Assembly (NCBI GenBank): GCA_949710005.1
Contig: OX453286.1
Span: 5,517,201 to 5,581,200, forward strand
DNA length: 64,000 nucleotides
Direction: 5' to 3'
Source of the DNA: Ricordea florida
Lineage: Eukaryota; Cnidaria; Anthozoa; Corallimorpharia; Ricordeidae
The position numbers were made by a program, and so were the translations under genes. This document shows positions 56,271 through 64,000 of the stretch, one piece after another (position 1 is the first letter of the stretch; the number at the start of each line of letters is the position of its first letter). The notes under the pieces are model-generated. The model had not been told where the DNA came from. It worked only from the letters and a program-made list of their open reading frames with translations, and did no database searches.

Positions 56271-56844
56271 ATTTCAGTACTTGACTTATACTCAGTTCAC
56301 ACCGAGGCTTAAACATGTTGAAGTGCTGTAACAGTTTACATCATGTAGTCAAACACGGTTTAAAATTGTTTTCTTTATAAAAGCTGCTTACTGACGTTGT
56401 CCACTACAAATTTAGCACAAACAGAAAGAACATGTTTAAGTTTATTTGAATCCTGTGTAAAAGCCCGTGTTCCACTGTTTGGTTACCTGCAATTTTCACG
56501 TTTTAAAACCTTGTTGAACTAAACATGTTTAGTTGGTTTGAATGGGGCATTAGTTATTTAAGGATTTACTGTTTCACTTTGTGGATTTATTTATTCTGAG
56601 AGTCAACTCTTAACAGTTCCAGGATCTGAGTAGTAAGTTTCATACAATTTTGCTATATCACACAGTTCTTATTTATAACCCAACCTAATCTCATTCAACT
56701 TCTCAATGTCATGACTTGCTATGGTCAATGTTTGTGATGTGTCTTGTTGTGTTCCTGTCTTTCAATGATCTCAGATTCTTTTGGTAACTTTGTAAGAGCT
56801 GTGAACTGCCCCTGTACTTCCTTATACTTCAAGTTTAAAGGTCA

Positions 56845-57056
56845 GTTAACCCTTTAAGTTCCAGTAGTCACCAGCATCCAATTTCTCATTACAATATTCA
56901 CTGTTCATCAACCGTTCACGTTATGAGAATAATGAAAATGATCAGCAAAAACAGAGGTGTATTGACATTTAAATATATTCTCACTAGTACCATAACAAAT
57001 ATATGAGAACGATTAGGAGAAAATGAATAATAATATTGGGGCTTAAAAGGTTAAAG
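56845..57056. mobile_element. Dispersed MITE-like repeat, copy 2
   Basis: Ends 'ttaaccctttaag' / 'cttaaaaggttaa'; interior matches 44,938-45,108 in reverse ('aacaaatatatgagaac', 'gagaataatgaaaatgatca'). Confidence 0.7.
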
Positions 57057-57526
57057 GTTATAGAATTTGCTGTTGATTGAAATTACAACTACCTGTAGTG
57101 TGGATGACATTTTCTCAAACTCATTAATAATGCAATATGAAAAAATAAATGACACCCATTCAGGTGAGGTGGATCAATCTTGATACCCAATGAAACACCT
57201 GGGCCCTGTGGTTCAAAGCAGGATTAGTGCAAAATTTAAGTGCAGATATGAGAGCTTAAAAGGCACATTCAGTATAATTCTCTTTGAATACAATTTGATG
57301 ATTGTATGCTATAAAAACGAACAGCCATATCAAGATCTTTAGGATTTGGATTTGAGTACAAAACCGAGTTTGATCTCAGATCAAACACTTCGTTATTTTT
57401 TTTACAAGTTTTGCAACAATTTAATTGCATTTCAAAGCTCTTAAATCTTTCAACTCTACGTCCAGTGCTGAAAGAAATAGAGTAATCTATAAAACAATAA
57501 TATTAGCTTTTGTACGGTTATTCTAA

Positions 57527-57712
57527 ATTTGCCCTTTCCACAAGTTGGTAAGATTTCCGCACAGGTCCCTACTTCATTATGCATTCTGTAACTACTGTTT
57601 CGTTCTTCGAACACAAGAAATATTTGCACATGCATTAAACCAGACAAGACAGCTTCAGCATGCATAATGAAGTAGGGACCTGTGCGGAAGTCTTGCCCAC
57701 AAGTTTATTTTA
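57527..57712. mobile_element. Foldback element
   Basis: Arms 'cgcacaggtccctacttcat' (57,558) and complement (57,664), with 'aacttgtgg'-type ends ('ccacaagtt' at both sides). Confidence 0.75.
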
Positions 57713-57744
57713 ATTGCAGAAATGTTGAGCATCTTACCTTCTAT

Positions 57745-57979
57745 CGCTGTTATCCAAAGGATTAAAAGCTTCAGCTCTATGCATTCCTCTCTTCAAGATA
57801 ACGTCGAATACTGCATACAATGCCATACACAGTCCTTGAAGGATACCTTTTTCCTCCTTTTTTGCTACCTCCATTACAAACTTGCAGAGCCAGTTATTCA
57901 AACCAACTCGAAATCGGAGTACTCCAACCTTGTGCAGATCATAATCTTTAAACATGCCTCCGGAGTCCAATTCGGGCAT
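57745..57979 (-). pseudogene. Possible Crypton/KIAA1958-like recombinase exon
   Basis: The - strand frame reads MPELDSGGMFKDYDLHKVGV, LNNWLCKFVMEVAKKEEKG, LCMALYAVFDVILKRGMH, with a fair donor (AGAAG|gtaaga) near 57,741. The 'LN-WL-KFV-EV-KK' pattern resembles the N-terminal part of KIAA1958/ZMYM-like tyrosine-recombinase-derived proteins. No catalytic core follows. It directly abuts the foldback at 57,527-57,712. Confidence 0.3.
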
Positions 57980-60384
57980 TTAAAACCTTTCGCGCAGTTT
58001 GCCATTCGTTCAAATGGTTATAGCCCATTTATTCTTAGCATCTGTTTACATAATGCCGGGACGAAATTTTGTCGTCGTACAGGTCATTCCGGAATAAATT
58101 CATTCCGGTTTTCAATCCCAATGAAATTTTCATTTCATTCTGGTATCGTGTAAAGTGAGAACGAACTTCGTTCCGAGGTTAGAAATCGCCTTAGGCGAGT
58201 AGCGCATGCGTATCTTTATCAAGATGGCGGATACAAGTACTAGCGAGAGGAAAGTAGCAAAGAAAGATTTGTTTAATAGTAGATGGAAATGGGACGTAAG
58301 GAAAACAGAAAAAATGCTGGACGTTTTCATTAGTTGTAAAAGGAGAAAAAAAGCTGGGAGAAGTAGTGGAATGGGACTCGGATAAAGTAGTGCTGTTCTA
58401 GCACGTTCGAAGTGCTTTAGCTGAACCGGCAGTGGCCTGAAGACTTTGGCAAAAGCGAGCCCTCTACCACAGAGAAGCCAGTTGAAGAAATGTCAAAGGA
58501 AATGTCAAAAGCATGTCCTGCTTCGCCTTATCTCGTGTGTTCTTCTCCTTTGTTCTCTTCTTTTAGCGAATATATTTGCATAGAGGAGGCCAAAGAAGCA
58601 GCCCTGTGGTCAAGTTGTTCGAAATCGTGCAGCTATCCCTTAATATGCACAACAATGTTTCGTGCGAAACTCGCGCCATCTTTGTTTACTGATGCGCGGA
58701 AACTTAAACCACGGGAACCAGATTTTGTCATGTGAATGTAGCACGAACATCACTCTGGAACGAAACTCATTCCGGAATCTTGTGAATAACTCCTTATACG
58801 TCGTTAAGGTGGGAAAAACTTTATCGACTTGTCCTCTTCTTCCATGATCGTTTTTGGCTCCCAAAACCGAGACCTTCTAGACACTCCCACTTCGCACATG
58901 GTCTTATTCCAGGATCACATCACCATGGTGATGATGGGCTCCTGCTCATACCAAATGGCGAAATACATACATTATGCATGAGACGGCATTTTAAAAGGAC
59001 AAAACCAAATAGTTCTGTATTGTTTCACTGTGAGAAGTTATATCGTTTTCGGCCTCGCAATTTCACCAGTTTCTCGTTGTTTGGAACCTCTGATGAAATA
59101 CTCGCCCTCGTTTTTGAGATATTACGTCGAAATTCATATTGTCTCTGGTAGTGACCCTCAATTTTAGGGACCGGTCATTAATTATGGGTCAGGGAGGGTT
59201 GGAGGAAAATTAAGTAATATTAAAAAAAATTTCCCTGTCCCTCCCTCCCCTTCCATTGGCTGCAGTTTTTTTCAAGGCCCCCCCTTAATTTTCTTTACAG
59301 ATGTTTCGAGCCCTGCCCAACCTCCCCTACCTTCATCTTTTCATCCATGGAGTAATCTCTATGTACCTCCCAGCGTACTTCATGACCACGATGATAATTT
59401 CTATTTGGGCTTATCAGGAATAGATGCAAATGTGAAAGGTGTTAGAATCCATACTACAGTACTAGGAGATGTTACAAAAACACGGTATTTTATTCTCATT
59501 TTGTTTAGCATTCCTTAGTTTACGAGACAACAGAATAAGAGTCGAGTTGGACGGCGCGACGACCTTTAATCTACGAGACTCTACCACTTTTTAAAAAATA
59601 CGAGGGAGTCGGCATAACGTTTTTTAAAAATTCTCCCACTCTCCCCTTCCCTCTATCGTCGCACTTCTCCCCCCCCTCCCCCAATTCGAAATCGAGGTCC
59701 TTCATTGAACCACATTGGCAATTGTACTAGTCGACGTTACACCCCTGAAGTATAGGCAAAATACCCAGCGCAAAACATTTTTCGTATTTCAAGTTAAGGG
59801 CTTTTCTTCAAAATTTTATCACATTGTTCTATCATTGATTCGTACAACTTTATACATTTTCTTGCAAAACAAAGCATTTTATGCCTTAGAAAATGCAAGA
59901 AATATTTGTTCAAGGATGCCGTAATTTGCTACAATTTTAAACTGTAGCACTGATGCGAAATAATTTTTTTTCCACCTCAACTAAATAAAATTCTTATTCC
60001 GATAGTATTTACAATGTTTAAATAGATAAGATTGTCAAATTGTTACAGTTCCTTTAGAAACAAAATTATGCTTGAATTTCCAGAATTGGCTGTAGCTAAA
60101 AGTGCCGCTAAAAATGCTTTTGGGTGAGTGTTCATAAAAGTTATACAGACAAGACGTTGTCAACGGGAATCACCGTCAATGTGGTCACGACTTGGATTTT
60201 CTTCGATTTCTGAAACTTTAATACCCAAGTCGTAACAAAGTTCCTTTTTAAATATGGCAACCCAAAAACAAGAAAGAACTACAGGACCAAAACAGAGGAG
60301 GTTTTTTCTAAATAAACGAACACGAGATTTTGAAAAAAAAATTGGTACAGCAAAGTTTCTGCTTTCTACGAATACTGAATTGTT
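57980..60384. other. Intergenic, no gene called
   Basis: A weak + strand candidate lies at 59,302-59,480: after tttctttacag a frame reads VSSPAQPPLPSSFHPWSNLY then VPPSVLHDHDDNFYLGLSG, but no donor or partner is found. A tiny exon-like piece (LAVAKSAAKNAFG) at about 60,085-60,123 is bounded by ttccag and gtgagt. Both are unproven. Confidence 0.3.
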
Positions 60385-63300
60385 TCAAGGATTCTCTGGT
60401 TCTAATACTGGAAGCGGCCGTCCCCGATTTGGTGTCTTAAGTGGAGGAAGGTGTCCTGTTGCGTATTTCTTTGATTTCTTCATAGTAGCAAAATTCTCCG
60501 CATTAGTTTGCCCATTAGATTCAAACAAAACGTCCTTTTTGCCGTCAATTTCAATTTGTCTTTTACTTTTCCCGCCTTTCTTCGGTTTCTTTCCCCGAGG
60601 ACTGGGCACCAATTCCTCTCCATCGTCGTCACTTTTCTCCCGACTAGTACCCGGTCGGGGCGATGATGTCTCGCCGCCATATTGATTTCTTGTATCCTGC
60701 GAATAAGCCGATGTGGAAGCTTGAGAGAAGTCAAACGGACCTTGAATAGCAACTCGCGGTGTTGTGCATACAATCTCTTTGAGGGATTCTTCAGAAGACA
60801 ACGGCTCCGTAATGCCGCGAGGAGAATAATTTGCAACGGCGGGAGATCTAGTTGAAGGTAAGTCAACCTCTTGAGGTCGACTTTGCAAAGTTTCTTGTTC
60901 AAAACTTGGCCGGCTTTGTTTAGCAGCAGCCTGGTAAGAAAGAAACAGCGAAAGTAAGACAAAAGTTATTATTTCTTGTTAACAAAGAAAATTTTCACAA
61001 AACCGGCCATAAACATTTAAAGGTTTGAACGTTCAAAAACATTCTGTCGAATTCTGTTATCACCAGGTTCTCTTAAACGCGGGGTGAAAATTGGCCTCAG
61101 TTTGTACACTTGCTTGAAAGAAAATCTGGAAGTTATAACGTACGACAGGTAAAGACTTTGTTTACTATACAGTATTGATCTAGCTTTTTCATCTTTGGAT
61201 CAAACCATGCAGTGTGACCATTCTTTGTAAAGCTACTGAACAATACTGTACTGTGGTACTGTTTGTTTTACTATACAGTGTGGTTCTAACTTTTTCATCT
61301 GTAGATCAACCCATGCAGTGTGACCATTCTTTGTAAAGCTACTGAACAGTACTGTACTATGATATTGTTTGTTTTACTATACAGTGTGGTTCTAACGTTT
61401 TCATCTGTGGATCAAACCATGCAGTGTGACCATTCTTTGGAAAGCTACTGAACAGCACTGTACTGTGGTACTGTTTGTTTTACTATACAGCGTGCTTCTA
61501 ACTTTCTCATCTGTGGATCAAACCATGCAGCGTGACCATTCTTTGTAAAGCTACTGAACAGTACTGTACTGTTGTACTGTTTGTTTTACTATACAGTGTG
61601 GTTCTAACTTTTTCATCTGTGGATCAAACCATGCAGTGTGACCATTCTTTGGAAAGCTACTGAACAGTACTGTACTGTGGTACTGTTTGTTTTACTATAC
61701 AGTGTGGTTCTAACTTTTTCATCTGTGGATCAACCCATGCAGTGTGACCGTTCTTTGGACAGCTACTAAACAACACAGTACTGTACTGTGGTACTGCTTG
61801 TTTACTGATGATCATATACTTTTGGTGACCTGTAGTTTTCGATATTTTGCAACATGACTCTTGGTCATCCACTAACCTTTGAACTGACTTCACTGATGAT
61901 TTTAACTGTGGGTTCGTTAGGAATGGTTTCCTCTGAGCCTTCTGATCTGGCGTTATCCGTTAACTCGATCCTAAAGTAACAAGGAAATGCAGGCCGTCAA
62001 AGACCTTAATGGAACCAAAACTGAGGCAAATACTCTAACCTATCACCAAAGATGCACACAGTCTAATTAGCCAATCAAAACTTAAAGCGAACACAAGTCG
62101 TCAACACCAGGCGCGGGAAAACGCGTTCGAGCCCGTGTGATTGGTTTTCGTTTTTAGTAACGAAGCGATTGGTTTTCGTTTTACAGTACTTCTGATTGGT
62201 CGAAAAATGGCTGGAACGTTTTTGGTGAATCAACTAACGTAGCGAAGCAATAGCCAAATCATTTTAGGCAGAAAAACGAGAATCGCATCTACGAACGTTA
62301 ATGCATCATTTTAGTAATTAAAGGGTTACAATAGGTTTAGGGTACAAAATCTGTCAGATACACGCTGTCGGAGAGGAGGTTACACATGGGGGGGGGGGAG
62401 GGGCGGGGTGGGGAGGGGCGGGGCAGTTACACTGTGCGAGTTCAATGTGTGAGGCCCTTTGAGAACGAGGGGGGAGGGGTGGGGTGTGGGTTGGAGAGAA
62501 GAGGAGAGGGGATTATTGTCCTCGTTTGAATTTCAACTCTTTACTTCCCACAAGTTTGACGGTCAGCAAAATTTTATCAAGCGGAACTAAACTCAAGTTG
62601 CAATTTCATAAAGACTCTTGCGGTTCGCCATAATCTTAAGCGACCATTTATTTTTTATGAGGGAGGGGGGCCTGGTGTGATTCAGGAAGCACCATTTAAA
62701 AATTGCATGACCCCCCTCAGCTTGACAATTTTTTTACATGAACCCCCCCCCCAATCAAAAGAAAGAGAAGTCAATTTCGTGATAAAACATTATGACATAA
62801 TAGAACTGCTAAAATATTTCACGAGATCCCCTTTTCCCTAATTATTTTCGCATCCCCCCCCCCTCAAATCCCACCAGCCCCTCTCTCCCTCGTAAAAAAA
62901 TGAACGCTTCCTAACAAGGAGCTTAAGCAAGCACTGAGGACGACAACGTTTCAAAAATCCTCTAATTTTTTGTTCGCATTAAATTTGAAGTTTCCAATCG
63001 TGACCATACGCATATCATTGCCAAATCTTCAATCTTGACGCTGCACATTCACTTCATGTTGTTTTGCACACCGTAGCAAAACGCACTTTGCGTGTTCCAT
63101 CAAGACTATCCAAGATGTTAATAGGGAGCTTAAGCACGCGCGTGCCAGGACAGTGGTGTCTCCCACATTTTTAAGGTGATCATCTCTAATGGAGAAAAGA
63201 TACTAATCAATGTAAATGCGGTTGTGTGAAGACAAGTTACAAGGGGAAACAGCTCACTTCCGGGCGCCGGGCGCCGTCCGCGTCTCAAAAATGCCCTTGC

Positions 63301-63575
63301 TTAAGCTCCCTAATTATAGCCTACGAAAGTAATCCAAGCCTCCCGCTTGATTCCTAAAAGGCCTGTACATAACATTATAGCTTTGTACATGAATGTGACC
63401 GTCATCAAATGATTCATCTAACACAAAATCAGTCATTACAAAACTATTTTGAGAAAGTATTCATTATTGAATGATAGTGAGAAGTATAGAAAATGCAGGT
63501 TCTAGATACGCGTACCACTTACCTCTCTTGATGCGAACTTTCCCTTTCTCTATCTGCTTCCGGACTTACTTTATT
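60385..63575 (-). CDS. 3' exons of an unrecognised, disordered protein
   Basis: Three - strand exons with matching phase: 63575-63523, 61970-61877, 60930-60385 (stop). Translation: NKVSPEADRERESSHQER, IELTDNARSEGSEETIPNEP, TVKIISEVSSK, AAAKQSRPSFEQETLQSRPQ and on to KKSKKYATGHLPPLKTPNRG, ending PLPVLEPENP; about 231 residues visible. Composition is rich in Ser, Pro, Glu, Lys with a basic stretch (RGKKPKKGGKSKRQIE), which could serve as a nuclear signal. No fold or family is recognised. More exons lie right of the window. The intron 60,931-61,876 contains six satellite units. Confidence 0.7.
61160..61800 (-). repeat. 106-bp satellite, six units, reverse orientation
   Basis: 'ttttactatacagtgtggtt' recurs at about 106-bp steps (61,268; 61,374; 61,480; 61,586; 61,693). 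Inside the intron of the - strand gene. Confidence 0.95.
62388..62520 (+). repeat. G-rich tract, quadruplex-capable
   Basis: Repeated runs of four or more G ('gggggaggggcggggtgggg', 'ggggggaggggtggggtg'). On the transcribed gene's non-template strand it would be C-rich. Confidence 0.7.
63123..63312. mobile_element. MITE, AGGGAGCTTAAGCACG ends, copy 2
   Basis: Left 'agggagcttaagcacgcgcg', right 'cccttgcttaagctccct'; inverse copy of 34,049-34,257. Confidence 0.8.
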
Positions 63576-63837
63576 CTGGGAAGCAAGTAAGAGTCAGTTC
63601 ATTCACATCTGCGTCAGTAAAGGCAGTGTGAATGCCATTTAAAAAACTGTAAGTTTTAAAAAAACTGTCAAGCAGTGGTTTCCTGCAGTACTTGTTCGGT
63701 GTAAAACGGTGTGGAGATTTTCTTTGTTTTAGGCCACTGTTGTTGTGGTCTGCATTGTTTGGATTTTCTTTGTAATCTTTTGTTACTTTACTGGTGCGTC
63801 TTACACCGAACACAAACCCTAGATGTTCCATGTCTAC

Positions 63838-64000
63838 TGTTAAGCCATGCAGTGTTACTACACTTTGGAAAGCTACTGAACAGTGCTGTACTGTGGAAAT
63901 GTCTGTGGAAATGTTTGTACTGTTTGTTTTACTATACAGTCTGGTTCTAAATTTTTCATCTGTGGATCAAACCATGCAGTGTGACCATTCTTTGGAAAGC
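63838..64000 (-). repeat. 106-bp satellite units at right edge
   Basis: 'aagccatgcagtgttactac' and 'atcaaaccatgcagtgtgac' start two units; the array runs off the window. Confidence 0.85.

Larger units (their letters stand above)
61971..63522 (-). other. Intron of the - strand gene
   Basis: Contains a G-rich tract (62,388-62,520), C-runs at 62,735-62,875 and the MITE at 63,123-63,312. No additional exon is recognised, though one could be missed. Confidence 0.5.

Noticed and set aside
57722-58153. 143-codon + strand frame
   Set aside because: Overlaps the better - strand candidate and the foldback; reads as its shadow.
59302-59480. Exon VSSPAQPPLPSSFHPW...
   Set aside because: Acceptor is good and the frame open, but no donor or adjoining exon could be found; kept only as a note.

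Overview
This window is eukaryotic. Coding sequence is split into short exons with GT-AG splice sites in consistent phase, separated by kilobase-scale introns crowded with small inverted-repeat elements. The base composition is AT-rich. The gene set (Deltex-type E3 ligases joined to RRM, KH-like and macro domains; a DOK-like adaptor; an extended SDR) and the repeats (foldback elements carrying CCAATCAGAGC, a TCGGTCGA-type array, Helitron and LINE pieces) fit an animal, most probably an anthozoan cnidarian such as a stony coral. The species cannot be named from sequence alone.

Left third (1-28,000): an ADP-ribosylation / ubiquitin locus. Gene A enters from the left edge and shows only its last three exons (RING finger plus Deltex C-terminal domain, stop at 2,448). 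Gene B on the + strand (5,247-26,150) can be assembled from seven phase-consistent exons into about 809 residues: RRM-like, KH-like region, macrodomain, RING, DTC. The 3' half of B (RING to beyond the stop) is a diverged tandem duplicate of A, including introns and about 1.3 kb of downstream flank. Head-to-head with B, about 400 bp away, lies a paralogous RRM exon on the - strand (4,603-4,840). A LINE fragment lies directly downstream of it and no further exons are seen. The 12-kb intron of B between the macrodomain and RING exons is a transposon depot.

Middle (28,000-45,700): foldback elements and a 39-bp tandem array are followed by two divergently transcribed genes. On the - strand is an extended SDR of about 391 residues with a signal-peptide-like N-terminus and a C-terminal KDEL, so probably lumenal in the ER. 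On the + strand is a complete stand-alone macrodomain protein of about 236 residues whose basic, serine-rich N-terminus resembles a mitochondrial presequence.

Right third (45,700-64,000): a 106-bp satellite array (about 16 copies) follows the macrodomain gene. Next is a four-exon + strand gene for a DOK-like adaptor (PH plus IRS-type PTB, about 275 residues), a long intergenic stretch with foldbacks and a possible recombinase fragment, and the last three exons of an unrecognised, disordered, - strand gene that continues past the right edge. The same 106-bp satellite recurs in introns of A, B and the last gene, at 48.7 kb, and at the right edge.

The strongest biological idea is that the Deltex ligase and macrodomain functions, which in vertebrates sit on the separate partners DTX3L and PARP9, are joined in one chain here, in a locus resembling the vertebrate PARP9-DTX3L-PARP14 cluster: a divergent gene pair plus extra macrodomain genes. 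Exon structures were read by eye from splice motifs and phase; no transcript data or searches were available.
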